This document shows positions 35,742-44,687 of a DNA stretch of 64,000 bases, one piece after another. The DNA lies in assembly GCF_031202265.1 (NCBI RefSeq), contig NZ_CP100604.1:6988501-7052500 (forward strand), written 5' to 3'. Below the pieces are notes generated by a model, which saw nothing but the letters and a program-made list of their open reading frames with translations, searched no databases and was not told where the DNA came from. Position 1 is the first letter of the stretch. Each line of letters opens with the position of its first letter. The DNA comes from Bradyrhizobium sp. Ash2021 (GTDB taxonomy: Bacteria; Pseudomonadota; Alphaproteobacteria; Rhizobiales; Xanthobacteraceae). The translations under genes were made by a program, and so were the position numbers.

Positions 35742-36767
35742 CTAACGGGCTCCCTGAAATCCACCGAGGACGGCGGTGAGATTATCGCCGAGCACATCGG
35801 ACAGATAGCCACCCTCCTGAACGAATACCGTCGGCAGTCCCATCCGCGCGATAGCGGCGCCAATCCGGCTGAAACCGTCCGTGGTAATGGAAAGGCCCTT
35901 GAGCGGATCGTGCTCGGAGGCGTCGAGCCCAAGCGCCACGACCAACGCGCCGGGCGCAAAGGCCTCGATCGTCTTTCGCGCCGAGTCCAGCGCCAGCAGA
36001 TACGCGTCGTCGCCGGTTCCGATCGGCAGCGGGATATTGAAGTTGGCGCCGAGACCGGCGCCCTCGCCCCGTTCATGCGCATAGCCCCACACGAACGGAT
36101 AGTAATATTTGGGGTCGGCATGGATGGAGACGGTCAGCACATCGGCGCGTGAATAGAAAATGCCCTGCGTGCCATTGCCGTGGTGCACGTCGACATCGAG
36201 AATGGCGACGCGTTCGTGCCTGAGCCGCAGATGCGCGGCAGCGATCGCCGAGTTGTTGAGGAAGCAGAAACCGCCGGCCATGTCATGATAGGCATGATGG
36301 CCGGGCGGACGGCAGAGCGCGTAGCTCGCATCCTCGCCGTCCATGACCAACTGCGCCGCCGTCACCGCGACGTCGGTTGCGGCGCAGGCCCCGGCCCAGG
36401 TGCCCGGACCGATCGGACAGCCGGTATCGGCGGTGTGCCAGCCGAGCCTGCCGACGATGCTGGTTGGATAGGTCGCGGCCTGGCGCACCGGATGGATGTT
36501 GGCGATCATCTCAGGCCCGGCATCGCCGAGCGCCGACCATTCCTCCCAGCCCTCCGCAAGAAAGCGCAGATATTCGGGACTATGAATTCTAGCGCGCGGC
36601 CCCTGACCAAACACGGTCGGTTCGACCAGATCGTGGGACCCGGCGGCAAGGCCCTTGAGCAGCCGGTCTGCGCGCTCGGGCTGCTCGGTGGTGCGCCGGA
36701 CGACGCCGCGCACCAGAAAGAACTGCGGATCGTGGCTGCGATGCCGTTCGGTGTAGACCGCTTTCAA
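35742..36767 (-). CDS. histone deacetylase-family amidohydrolase (acetylpolyamine amidohydrolase-like)
   Basis: 341 residues, the bacterial length. The conserved catalytic His pair is in RPPGHHAYHDM (H157, H158), the GFCFLNNSAIAA segment follows, and the zinc ligands lie in ILDVDVHHGNGTQGIF (D193, H195). It should remove acyl groups from an amine substrate such as an acetylpolyamine; bacterial relatives vary. Its stop codon abuts the nadX start, so the two are coupled. Within an aromatic acid gene set it might deacylate an N-acyl amine substrate; this is inference. Confidence 0.85.
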   Translation of the reverse strand: MKAVYTERHRSHDPQFFLVRGVVRRTTEQPERADRLLKGLAAGSHDLVEPTVFGQGPRARIHSPEYLRFLAEGWEEWSALGDAGPEMIANIHPVRQAATYPTSIVGRLGWHTADTGCPIGPGTWAGACAATDVAVTAAQLVMDGEDASYALCRPPGHHAYHDMAGGFCFLNNSAIAAAHLRLRHERVAILDVDVHHGNGTQGIFYSRADVLTVSIHADPKYYYPFVWGYAHERGEGAGLGANFNIPLPIGTGDDAYLLALDSARKTIEAFAPGALVVALGLDASEHDPLKGLSITTDGFSRIGAAIARMGLPTVFVQEGGYLSDVLGDNLTAVLGGFQGAR

Positions 36768-36891
36768 TTGAATATCCTTCGAGGATCAGCGCGGGAACAC
36801 CGGAATAGATCAATATCTTGACGAGCACGCAATCCGAACTCGCCTGTCATCCACGTGAAGAAGCCGAACCGTCGCACGCTGCGTAACCTTT

Positions 36892-37338
36892 TCAGCGCGG
36901 CACCACCGCCGTGGCCTCGATCTCGACGCGCGCGGCCTTTTCGACCAGACGCACCACCTGAACCAGCGCCATCGCCGGATAATGCGCGCCGAAGATTTCG
37001 CGATAGACCCGGCCGAGGGATTTGAGGTTCGCCAGATATTCCTCGATGTCGACGACATACCAGGTCAGGCGCACGAGATGCTTAGGGCTTGCGCCGCCTT
37101 CGGCAAGAATCACCGAAATATTGCTTAGCGTCTGACGAACCTGGGCGACAAAATCGTCCGGCAGATGGCCCTGCGCATCCCAGCCGATCACGCCGCCGGT
37201 CACGACGAGGCGGCCATCGGCCGCCATGCCGTTGGCATAGCCCTTCGGTGTCGGCCAGCCGTTCGGCTGCAGCACCTGAAGGCCGGAGGTCTTGGGGATC
37301 GGCACCACGGTCAATGCGGGGCCTTTTGGCGATGTCAC
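36892..37338 (-). CDS. RidA/YjgF-family protein
   Basis: About 148 residues from a GTG at 37338 with a GGAG site eight bases upstream; the longer open frame overlaps the ligase gene and is rejected. The family pattern is clear: GLQVLQPNGWPTPKGYANGM near the start, GRLVVTGGVIGWDAQG, VRQTLSNISVILAEGGAS, VVDIEEYLANL and the closing VEIEATAVV. RidA proteins hydrolyse reactive enamines and imines. That suits a pathway producing aminated ring-opened or reduced intermediates, as in 2-aminobenzoyl-CoA breakdown. It lies 34 bases after the ligase stop. Confidence 0.85.
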   Translation of the reverse strand: MTSPKGPALTVVPIPKTSGLQVLQPNGWPTPKGYANGMAADGRLVVTGGVIGWDAQGHLPDDFVAQVRQTLSNISVILAEGGASPKHLVRLTWYVVDIEEYLANLKSLGRVYREIFGAHYPAMALVQVVRLVEKAARVEIEATAVVPR

Positions 37339-37372
37339 CGGCTCGTCTCCTTCGCAATCCAATTTGGAACAT

Positions 37373-39058
37373 TCACTCGGCGGCGTCGCGCGCCGAGCCC
37401 GGCGCAGTCCCGGCCGCGGCCATCTGCCGGAGCGCAAATCGCTGCAACTTGCCGGTTTGGGTCTTGGGCAGTTGCGCGACGAATTCGATCGCGCGCGGAT
37501 ATTTATAGGGCGCGATCACGCGCTTGACGTGGTCCTGCAGATCCGTCGCCAGCGCCGCATTGCCTTCGGTGCCAGACGTCAGCACCACATAGGCTTTGAC
37601 GATCATGCCGCGCGCCTCGTCGGGCGCACCGACCACGCCGCATTCGGCGACCGCCGGGTGCGCCAGCAATGCGGCCTCAACGTCGGGCCCGGCGATATTG
37701 TAGCCGGAGGAGATGATCATATCGTCGGAGCGGGCCACGAACGACAGCCGGCCGTTGGCATCGCTGACGAACGCATCGCCCGTCAGATTCCAGCCATTGC
37801 GCACATAGTTCGACTGCCGTGCGTCGGCCAGATAACGGCATCCGGTCGGCCCGCGGACCGCAAGCTTGCCGACGGTGCCCGCCGGCACCTCGTTCATGTC
37901 ATCGTCAACGACCTTCGCCTCGTAGCCGGAAACCGGACGCCCCGTCGTTCCCGCCACGGCGTCGCCGACCCGGTTGGTAATGAAGATATGCAGCAATTCC
38001 GTGCTGCCGATGCCGTCGAGAATCGTCTTGCCGGTCTTGCGGGTCCAGGCTTCAAACACCGGCGCCGGCAAGGTCTCGCCGGCCGAAACCGCAAGGCGCA
38101 GCGACGAGAGATCGGCGCCGTTGTCCATCGCCGCCATCATCGCTCGATAGGCGGTCGGCGAGGTGAAGCAAATCGTGGCCTTGTAGGTTTCGATGATCTT
38201 GACCATTTCGGGCGGCGATGCGTTTTCCAGCAGCGTCGCCGTGGCGCCGAACCGCAGCGGAAAGATCGCGAGCCCGCCGAGCCCGAACGTAAAGGCGAGT
38301 GGCGGCGAGCCTACGAAGACGTCATCCTGGGTGACGTTGAGCACTTCCCTGGCATAACCATCCGCGACGATCAGGAGATCGCGATGGAAATGCATCGTCG
38401 CCTTCGGCTCGCCTGTGGTGCCCGAGGTAAACCCTAGAAGCGCGACGTCATCGCGGCCGGTCTTGACGGCATCGAACCGCACCGGCTTGTTCAGCGCCAC
38501 CCGGTCGAGCTCGGCATCGTGGTTCGACGTGCCGTCGAAATTCACCACCTGCTTGAGAAACCGGCTGGTTTTCGCGCACGCCACCAGTTCATCGGCGATC
38601 CGGCTGTCGGTCAGCGCCAGCGCGATCTCCGCCTTGTCGACGATCTTGGTCAATTCACCGGCACGCAGCATCGGCATGGTATTGACGACGACGGCGCCCG
38701 CTTTCGTTGCCGCAAGCCAGGCCGCAACCAGCGCCGGATTGTTACCGGAGCGTATCAGCACCCGGTTGCCGGGCTTGACGCCGTAATTCTCCACCAGCGC
38801 ATGCGCGAGGCGGTTCGACCAGTCGGCCAGTTCCTTGTAGGTGCGCTGGCGGCCATTGCCGATGAGCGCGATGTTATCGCCAAGCCCCTTCTCGACGATC
38901 CGATCGGTCAGCTCGACCGCGGCGTTGAGATATTCGGGATACCTGAACTCCGGCCGGTCGAGCCGCAAATCCGGCCATTGCTGCTGCGGCGGCAGATTTC
39001 GCCGGGTAAAATCATCGACGTGACCCGACGGACCAAGGTTGGGAATTTCACCTGACAT
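37373..39058 (-). CDS. aryl-CoA ligase (2-aminobenzoate/benzoate-CoA ligase type)
   Basis: About 561 residues from the ATG at 39058, which has AGGAG eight bases upstream (in-frame ATGs at 39064 and 39094 are less well spaced). The AMP-binding P-loop LLGFTSGTTGEPKATMHFH, the GIGSTELLHIF motif, the SDDMIISSGYNIAGPDVE hinge and the catalytic Lys in PKTQTGKLQRF are all present. Its sequence resembles the 2-aminobenzoate-CoA/benzoate-CoA ligase group more than fatty acyl ligases. It activates the aromatic acid to its CoA thioester in the cytoplasm, the first step for the two-domain monooxygenase/reductase at 44688-47039. Confidence 0.85.
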   Translation of the reverse strand: MSGEIPNLGPSGHVDDFTRRNLPPQQQWPDLRLDRPEFRYPEYLNAAVELTDRIVEKGLGDNIALIGNGRQRTYKELADWSNRLAHALVENYGVKPGNRVLIRSGNNPALVAAWLAATKAGAVVVNTMPMLRAGELTKIVDKAEIALALTDSRIADELVACAKTSRFLKQVVNFDGTSNHDAELDRVALNKPVRFDAVKTGRDDVALLGFTSGTTGEPKATMHFHRDLLIVADGYAREVLNVTQDDVFVGSPPLAFTFGLGGLAIFPLRFGATATLLENASPPEMVKIIETYKATICFTSPTAYRAMMAAMDNGADLSSLRLAVSAGETLPAPVFEAWTRKTGKTILDGIGSTELLHIFITNRVGDAVAGTTGRPVSGYEAKVVDDDMNEVPAGTVGKLAVRGPTGCRYLADARQSNYVRNGWNLTGDAFVSDANGRLSFVARSDDMIISSGYNIAGPDVEAALLAHPAVAECGVVGAPDEARGMIVKAYVVLTSGTEGNAALATDLQDHVKRVIAPYKYPRAIEFVAQLPKTQTGKLQRFALRQMAAAGTAPGSARDAAE

Positions 39059-39180
39059 TTCCATCGCTCCTCGTTTTCGGGAGGAAAGGCTCATTTCCGA
39101 AGTATTTTATACTTAAAGTAATTTCGCGCAATAGCCCAAACCGGGATGATCCTGTGCTTTTTATCGGAGGCCGCCGGGCC

Positions 39181-40005
39181 TCAACGCCCGGCCAGTTCCC
39201 TTAACCGCGCCACGACAGGCGAGCCCGGATCGGCCAGCGGCGCGATCGCGGTAAAATGGTTGGCGTCGGGAACGGTACCGAACCGGGTCGCGACGCCGGC
39301 GGCGCCCCAGGCATCGACGATGGTCCGGCTCTGCCGGAAATATTCCACGCTTTCGTTGCCGCCGACCACGGCGTCCAGCGAGCCGCGCGCCGGCGGCTTC
39401 CAGAACAACGGGCTCGCGGCTTCCGCCGCGGTATCGTCGAGTTTCAGCGCGTTGTTGATGGATGTCCTGACCAGCGGACCGAGCTCGAACAGGCCCGAGA
39501 TGGCGTAGGCCGCGGTCACGAGCCCTTCCGGCAGCGACGCATCGACGGCGCGCCAGTCCGTTGCCAGCATGCAGGCGGCGAGATGGCCGCCAGCGGAGTG
39601 ACCGCTGATCACCAGAGGCCGCCCCAACTTCGCCAGCTCGCGTGACGCCATCTGCATCTGCCGGATGATTTCGCCGACGGAAACGTTGGGGCAAAGATCG
39701 TAGCTGGGAATCGCGACGTCGATGCCGTGGGCGTTCAAGCCACCGGCGAGATGGCTGAAGAACGAGCCGTCGAGTGCCTGCCAGTAGCCGCCATGGATGA
39801 AAACGACGATCGGCCCCGCGCCGTCGCCGGGAAAGAAATCGATCCCGTTGCGCGCGCCGCTGCCATACGGGATCACGCGCCAGCGGCCTTGCCGCGCCTC
39901 GCGATAGGCAGCCGCGTCGCGCGCCCAGCCGGCCATGATCGAAGGGTTTTCGGGAACCCGGGCCCGGTTGTTGTATTCGACCTCGTAGTCGACATCCGCT
40001 TGCAA
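39181..40005 (-). CDS. alpha/beta hydrolase, kynurenine formamidase-like
   Basis: 274 residues. The oxyanion motif VVFIHGGYWQALDGSFF contains HGGYW, typical of arylformamidases; the nucleophile elbow is VISGHSAGGHLAA, and late Asp and His are available in TVPDANHFTAIAP. Arylformamidase turns N-formylkynurenine into kynurenine, a precursor of anthranilate, which matches the aryl-CoA genes next door. Related family members hydrolyse other esters or carbamates, so the substrate is not certain. It is 29 bases after the MarR regulator stop and 122 bases before the ligase start. Confidence 0.75.
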   Translation of the reverse strand: MQADVDYEVEYNNRARVPENPSIMAGWARDAAAYREARQGRWRVIPYGSGARNGIDFFPGDGAGPIVVFIHGGYWQALDGSFFSHLAGGLNAHGIDVAIPSYDLCPNVSVGEIIRQMQMASRELAKLGRPLVISGHSAGGHLAACMLATDWRAVDASLPEGLVTAAYAISGLFELGPLVRTSINNALKLDDTAAEAASPLFWKPPARGSLDAVVGGNESVEYFRQSRTIVDAWGAAGVATRFGTVPDANHFTAIAPLADPGSPVVARLRELAGR

Positions 40006-40034
40006 CGGATCAGCCTTTCAGTCACAGCGCTTCG

Positions 40035-40529
40035 TCAGATCGCCCGCTGCTTGGCGGATTTCTGCGCGGAAGCCTTGGTCTTGGCCAACAGCCGCATCAA
40101 TTCGCGGACGTCCTTCGGGGTCAGTTCCCCGAAGATGTCGGCGATCCACAATTCGTGCTCCGCGGCCATTTTGCGAAACTCGGCGCGGCCGGCTTTCGTC
40201 AGCCGGATCACCTGGACGCGGCGGTCGGAATCCGAGGTGCGCCGGTCGAGGTGACCGGACTCGACCAGACGCTCGACCAGCCCGGTGACATTGCCGTTCG
40301 AGACCATCATCCGCTTCGAGACGTCCGACAGCGTCATGCCTTCCGGCGCCTTGTCGAGCTGGGCCATCAGATCGAAGCGCGGCAGCGTGACGTCGAAGCG
40401 CTCGCGCAGCCGGCTGCGCACCTCGCCCTCGATCAACGTCGTGCAGGTCAGCAGGCGCAGCCACAACCTGATCTCGTCGCCGTGATCTTCCGGCAGCTCA
40501 ACGGCCTTGGTCTCTGAATCCAGAATCAT
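40035..40529 (-). CDS. MarR-family transcriptional regulator
   Basis: About 164 residues from the ATG at 40529 (the open frame extends to 40607). The winged-helix core is MTLSDVSKRMMVSNGNVTGL, followed by LVESGHLDRRTSDSDRRVQV with the wing Arg residues, and it ends in a basic helix. MarR proteins often sense aromatic acids or their CoA thioesters. It heads the minus-strand set of hydrolase, ligase, RidA and downstream genes, and is divergent from the binding-protein gene at 40819, so the 290 bases between are the likely operator region. Confidence 0.88.
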   Translation of the reverse strand: MILDSETKAVELPEDHGDEIRLWLRLLTCTTLIEGEVRSRLRERFDVTLPRFDLMAQLDKAPEGMTLSDVSKRMMVSNGNVTGLVERLVESGHLDRRTSDSDRRVQVIRLTKAGRAEFRKMAAEHELWIADIFGELTPKDVRELMRLLAKTKASAQKSAKQRAI

Positions 40530-40818
40530 GATGCAATCTTGGCTTCTTCTGATCTTGCCGGCTCGACCCGACATTTTGACCTTCAAATAATTCGGGACCC
40601 GCCGCAAGTCAAAACGCCGCGGCGAGCCGCTTTGCGCTCTTATCCAACTCCTTTAGGATTAAAGCATTTGGCCCGCGCCTTGCATACCAAAAAATGCTGC
40701 GCTTGCGCTCGTTCGCTTGCTGCTTGCAGCGGCAGCCGTCATGCGAATAAGCTGGATTTCGAAGTGTTGGTTGGCGTGGGGTTCGGCTGCGCGAAGCAAC
40801 CGACCGGAGGGGGAAGTC

Positions 40819-41994
40819 ATGAAGCAGCAGTTGAAATTGGCCGGGCTGGCAGTCCTGCTGGGTGTCGCAGCCGGCCCGGCCGCAGCCCAGGAGAAAGTCA
40901 AGATCGGCGTGATCGTGACCCTGTCCGGCCCGGCCGCCGCGCTCGGCGCCCAGGTCCGCGACGGCTTCGCCCTCGCCGTCAAGGATCTCGGCGGCAAGAT
41001 GGGCGGCAAGGACGTCGAAGTCGTCGTCGCCGATGACGAACTCAAGCCGGACGGCGCCGTGACCAAGGCGAAGGGCCTGCTCGAACGCGACAAGGTCGAT
41101 TTCGTGGTCGGGCCGATTTTCTCCAACATCCTGCAGGCGATTCACAAACCGGTCACCGATTCCAGGACCTTCCTGATCAGTCCGAATGCAGGGCCGTCGA
41201 GCTATGCCGGGAAGGAGTGCAGCCCGTTCTTCTATGTGACCTCCTACCAGAACGACCAGGTCCACGAGATCCTCGGCAAGGTCGCCCAGGATCGCGGCTA
41301 CAAGCGCGTCTATGTACTGGTTCCGCACTATCAGGCCGGCAAGGATTCCGCGGCCGGGTTCAAGCTCGACTACAAGGGTGAGATCGTCGAGGAAAGCTAC
41401 ATGCCGCTGGGCACGCTCGATTTCCAGGTCGAACTCACCAAGATCGCGTCCGCAAAGCCCGACGCCGTGTTTACCTTCATGCCGGGCGGCATGGGCGTCG
41501 GCCTGGTGAAGCAATACAAGCAGGCCGGCCTCGCCGACAAGATTCCGGTGCTGTCGGCCTTCACGGTCGATGAATCGACGCTGCCGGCGCAGCAGGATGC
41601 CGCGGTCGGCATGTTCGGCGGCGCCAACTGGGCGCCCAACCTGGACAATCCGCAAAGCAAGAAATTCGTAACTAGCTACGAAGGCGCCTACAACAACGTG
41701 CCCGGCACCTATGCCATGCAGGGCTACGACGCGGCGATGCTGATCGACAGCGCCGTCAAGGCGGTGAAGGGCGATCTCGGCAACAAGGACGCGGTGGCGG
41801 CGGCGCTGAAAAAGGCCGACTTCACCTCGCTGCGCGGCGATTTCAAATTCAACACCAACGGCTATCCGATCCAGAACTTTTATCTGACCAAAGTCGCAAA
41901 ACGCCCGGATGGAAAATTCCAGACCGAGATCGTCGAAAAAGTGTTCGAAAATTACGGCGACCGCTATGCCAGGGATTGCACGCCCGGCAAATAA
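40819..41994 (+). CDS. ABC transporter periplasmic binding protein (branched-chain amino acid/aromatic acid type)
   Basis: 391 residues from the ATG at 40819, preceded by GGAGGGGGAAG; upstream in-frame start at 40717 is rejected because the signal peptide (LKLAGLAVLLGVAAGPAAAQ) starts here. The mature protein opens with KIGVIVTLSGPAAALGAQ, typical of type-I periplasmic binding proteins of the HAAT/LivK family. Relatives next to aromatic catabolic genes bind benzoate-type acids. No permease or ATPase genes are in the window, so its ABC partners must be elsewhere. Confidence 0.88.
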   Translation: MKQQLKLAGLAVLLGVAAGPAAAQEKVKIGVIVTLSGPAAALGAQVRDGFALAVKDLGGKMGGKDVEVVVADDELKPDGAVTKAKGLLERDKVDFVVGPIFSNILQAIHKPVTDSRTFLISPNAGPSSYAGKECSPFFYVTSYQNDQVHEILGKVAQDRGYKRVYVLVPHYQAGKDSAAGFKLDYKGEIVEESYMPLGTLDFQVELTKIASAKPDAVFTFMPGGMGVGLVKQYKQAGLADKIPVLSAFTVDESTLPAQQDAAVGMFGGANWAPNLDNPQSKKFVTSYEGAYNNVPGTYAMQGYDAAMLIDSAVKAVKGDLGNKDAVAAALKKADFTSLRGDFKFNTNGYPIQNFYLTKVAKRPDGKFQTEIVEKVFENYGDRYARDCTPGK

Positions 41995-42012
41995 GAATGG
42001 GAAGGAAACATC

Positions 42013-42468
42013 ATGAAAACCGAACTCGCCGGCGTCACCCGGGCCAACGAGGGCCTGCAGGGTATCTCCTGGAACATTCTCGGCCAGACCTATGTGCCGA
42101 AGAACGTCACCGAGCACTCGTTCTCCTGGCACGCCACCTTCCCGCCCGGCACTTTCGTGCCGCCGCATATCCATCCCGACCAGGACGAGTATCTCTACAT
42201 CCTGGAGGGCAAGCTCGACTTCATGCTTGACGGCGCCGACACCCAGGCCACGCCGGGCGATCTGGTCCGGCTGGCGATGGGCATACCGCACGGCATCTTC
42301 AACAAATCCGGTCAAACCGCAAAAGTCCTGTTCTGGGTTTCGCCGAGCCGCCGGCTCTACGATCTGTTCTGGGCGATTCACAATCTGAAAGAGCAGACCC
42401 CGGATGCGGTGGTGGCGCTGGCCGCCGAACACAACGTGCACTTCCTGCCGCCGCCTCCGGGGGCGTGA
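42013..42468 (+). CDS. cupin-domain protein (copy 1)
   Basis: 151 residues, 18 bases after the binding-protein gene and probably in the same transcript. Cupin motif 1 is VPPHIHPDQDEYLYILEGKLDF with His, His and Glu metal ligands, and motif 2 is GIPHGIFNKS with the last His. It closely resembles the protein at 49083-49532 (shared WNILGQ, IPHG-FNKS, LFWVSP, NFLPP-like ends). Single-domain cupins of this kind include dioxygenases and isomerases; the reaction is not known. Location suggests a step in aromatic acid breakdown. Confidence 0.8.
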   Translation: MKTELAGVTRANEGLQGISWNILGQTYVPKNVTEHSFSWHATFPPGTFVPPHIHPDQDEYLYILEGKLDFMLDGADTQATPGDLVRLAMGIPHGIFNKSGQTAKVLFWVSPSRRLYDLFWAIHNLKEQTPDAVVALAAEHNVHFLPPPPGA

Positions 42469-42500
42469 GGTTGCGCGGCCCGAGGTGCGATGTCCGCGGC

Positions 42501-42586
42501 CGTCATTGCGAGCGAAGCGAAGCAATCCATCTAACCGCGTAAAGAAAGTATGGATTGCTTCGTCGCTTCGCTCCTCGCAATGACGG
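42501..42586. repeat. inverted repeat, REP-like palindrome
   Basis: CGTCATTGCGAGCGAAGCGA and the reverse arm CTTCGCTCCTCGCAATGACG face each other around a short spacer, with AAGCAATCCAT/ATGGATTGCTT in the inner arms. Such elements are scattered widely in Bradyrhizobium genomes. The resulting long hairpin follows the cupin stop and may also stop transcription. Confidence 0.8.
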
Positions 42587-42654
42587 TGTTCTAATCTCAG
42601 ACATGACTTTTTCGTCCCGCGGCGCGATGCGCCCGAGTCCTGCATGAATCTTTC

Positions 42655-43090
42655 GCCCTTTGAAAACAGAGGGCGCAGGGAAGACCGGGTGCGCGCTGCA
42701 CCCGCGGTCTCGCGTGCAATTTGTGCATAAGAACACGCACACGAGCATACAGGTTCAGCGGAGAACATCCGGCCTTCCCTGCGCAATGGTTTTACGGCTT
42801 ATAGCGCGCTCTCCCCGGCGACCGGCTTTCTTGCCGCCGTTGCGCCGCGAATAAATCCGCGACACGTGACGCCAGCGTCGGGGCGTCAGGACCACACGAC
42901 TTCGCCGTCCGCATCAGCCACGCTCGTCAGTCGTAGCTTCCGCGTCCACCGCATCCCACCGCACGTTCGTGACGATCGCGAGCCGCCCCTCTTGTCGGGT
43001 GAGACGTGCGGAGAAAGGCCACTGATTTGCCCGACGGCACAAGCGGAGAATTTTTTTCAAGGGGGCTGGACAGGTTTTGAGTGATTTGCC
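42655..43090. repeat. Bradyrhizobium-type long intergenic repeat
   Basis: The stretch contains the translated strings GAGKTGCALHPRSRV and TPASGRQDHTTSPSASA that I recognise from many Bradyrhizobium intergenic ORFs, so this is a dispersed repeat rather than a gene. Near its right end, two copies of GATTTGCCCG with GACGG or GTCGGGCAA lie about 60 bases apart. No product is supported. Together with the neighbouring palindromes it fills 42469-43245, which holds no gene. Confidence 0.6.
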
Positions 43091-43150
43091 CGTCGGGCAA
43101 AGTTTTTGCGTCGGTTCGTAGGTTGATCGGAGCGAAGCCCGTCGGCTTGG

Positions 43151-43204
43151 GCGAGCCTCGAAGGATGAGAGGGGTGCGCTCGCGGCCCATCCTTCGAGGC
43201 TCGC
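43151..43204. repeat. perfect 17-bp inverted repeat
   Basis: GCGAGCCTCGAAGGATG (43151-43167) is the exact reverse complement of CATCCTTCGAGGCTCGC (43188-43204), with a 20-base spacer. A relative with the CTCGAAGGATGGGCCGCGGG core occurs at about 47158-47178. It lies downstream of the FAD monooxygenase gene and is a common rhizobial palindromic unit. Confidence 0.8.
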
Positions 43205-43245
43205 AAGAGCTCGCACCTCAGGATGACGTCCGACTTGCGGCTAGC

Positions 43246-44499
43246 CTACGCCCGCACCGCCGTCAATCCCGGCGGCGGCGCCGCAAAACCGGCCTTGGTG
43301 GCGTAGCCGCGCACGATGGCTTCGCGCTGCGCGTGGCTCAGCACCTTGTCGATATCGGTAAAGCCGTCGGGCGCCAGTTGCTCGACCGCGTCGATCACGC
43401 CTTCGGGGCCACCGCGCCGGTTCGAGCGCACGATCTCCGCCGTCATCGACAGCCGCTTCTGCTCATAGGCCATAAGCGCCTGACGCGGATGCTCGGAGCG
43501 CACCAGCGCATCCGCCAGCGCGCGGGCATCGAGGATCGCCTGCGAGGCGCCGTTCGATCCGACCGGATACATCGGATGCGCGGCGTCGCCGAGCAGCGTG
43601 ACGCGGCCCGACGACCAGTATGGCAACGGATCGCGATCGCAGCAGGGGTATTCATAAAATTCCGGCGTCGCCGAAATCAGCGAACGCACGTCGACATAGG
43701 GCACCGAGAACCGTGCCACATGCGGCATCAACTCGTCGCGCTTGCCTGGCCGCGACCAGTCCTCGCGGCGCGACGGCGGCGAAGCGCCGTCGCCGACCTT
43801 CACCAGCACCGCCCAGTTGGTCAGGCGGCTCGCCGGGCTCGATCCTTCCGCGATCGGATAGACCACGACCTTGGCATGAAGCCCTCCGGCCACGATCATC
43901 GAACGTCCGGTCAGGAACGCCGGCCAGTCACGCGCGCCGCGCCACAGCATCAGGCCGTTCCAGCACGGCGGTCCCTCGTCCGGAAACAGCGTCTCGCGCA
44001 CACGGGAATGGATGCCGTCGGCGCCGATCAGAATGTCGCCGCGCGTGGTTTTGATGTGCGCGCCGCCGCGATCGAAAAAATGCGCGGTGACTCCGCCCTC
44101 GTCCTGGGTGAAAGCGCCGAGCCGGCAACCGGTATGGATCGCGTCCTTGCCGAGCCGCTCCTCGACCGCGGCATGGATCACGCCCTGCAGGCGGCCGCGA
44201 TGGATCGAGAATTGCGGCACGCCATGGCCGGCGCCAAGGCCGCGCGGCTCACGCCAGACTTCCTGGCCGTGACGATTGAGATAATACAATTCATCGGTGC
44301 GGATCGCGACCGCATCGAGCCGGTCCAGCAGCCCGAGGCCGGCGAGTTCGCGCATCGCATGCGGCAGGGTGTTGATGCCGACGCCGAGTTCGCGGATCGT
44401 GTCCGACTGCTCGTACAGCTCGCAATCGAGGCCGCGCGCGCGCAGCATCAGCGCAGTGGTGAGGCCGCCAATGCCGCCTCCGACGATGATCGCTTTCAT
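43246..44499 (-). CDS. FAD-dependent aromatic monooxygenase (group A)
   Basis: 417 residues. It has the dinucleotide motif IIVGGGIGGLTTALML, the middle DG motif DILIGADGIHSRVRE and the GD motif RVTLLGDAAHPMYPVGSNGA, which together define single-component flavoprotein hydroxylases. Closest by eye are PhzS-like and salicylate-hydroxylase-like proteins. It probably hydroxylates an aromatic ring using NAD(P)H and oxygen. The gene follows the two-domain monooxygenase/reductase gene on the same strand with about 190 bases between, which hold palindromic repeats. Confidence 0.88.
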   Translation of the reverse strand: MKAIIVGGGIGGLTTALMLRARGLDCELYEQSDTIRELGVGINTLPHAMRELAGLGLLDRLDAVAIRTDELYYLNRHGQEVWREPRGLGAGHGVPQFSIHRGRLQGVIHAAVEERLGKDAIHTGCRLGAFTQDEGGVTAHFFDRGGAHIKTTRGDILIGADGIHSRVRETLFPDEGPPCWNGLMLWRGARDWPAFLTGRSMIVAGGLHAKVVVYPIAEGSSPASRLTNWAVLVKVGDGASPPSRREDWSRPGKRDELMPHVARFSVPYVDVRSLISATPEFYEYPCCDRDPLPYWSSGRVTLLGDAAHPMYPVGSNGASQAILDARALADALVRSEHPRQALMAYEQKRLSMTAEIVRSNRRGGPEGVIDAVEQLAPDGFTDIDKVLSHAQREAIVRGYATKAGFAAPPPGLTAVRA

Positions 44500-44532
44500 C
44501 AGCGCAACTCCACTCCACCCGTCGCTCTTTCA

Positions 44533-44663
44533 CCTCTCCCCGCCTGCGGGGAGAGGTCGGATCGCCCTTGCGATCCGGGTGAGGGGGTACCGCACTCACG
44601 GCGACTTCACTCGCGGAGAGAACCCCTCACCCCAACCCTCTCCCCGCAAAAGCGGGGCGAGGG
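44533..44663. repeat. cluster of GC palindromes between two catabolic genes
   Basis: CCTCTCCCCGC pairs perfectly with GCGGGGAGAGG (44533-44556); a GGATCGC/GCGATCC hairpin follows; and CCCTCTCCCCGC pairs with GCGGGGCGAGGG around an AAAA loop near 44637-44663. The outer units can also pair with each other. This is a known type of dispersed rhizobial element and may affect mRNA ends between the genes. Confidence 0.75.
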
Positions 44664-44687
44664 AGCGATAGAGCGTCGCACAGGCCG

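Noticed and set aside
40609..42786. 725-codon open frame on the minus strand
   Set aside because: It runs antisense through the binding-protein and cupin genes, which have signal peptide, motifs and ribosome sites, and its N-terminal part is a translated repeat. It is a high-GC shadow.
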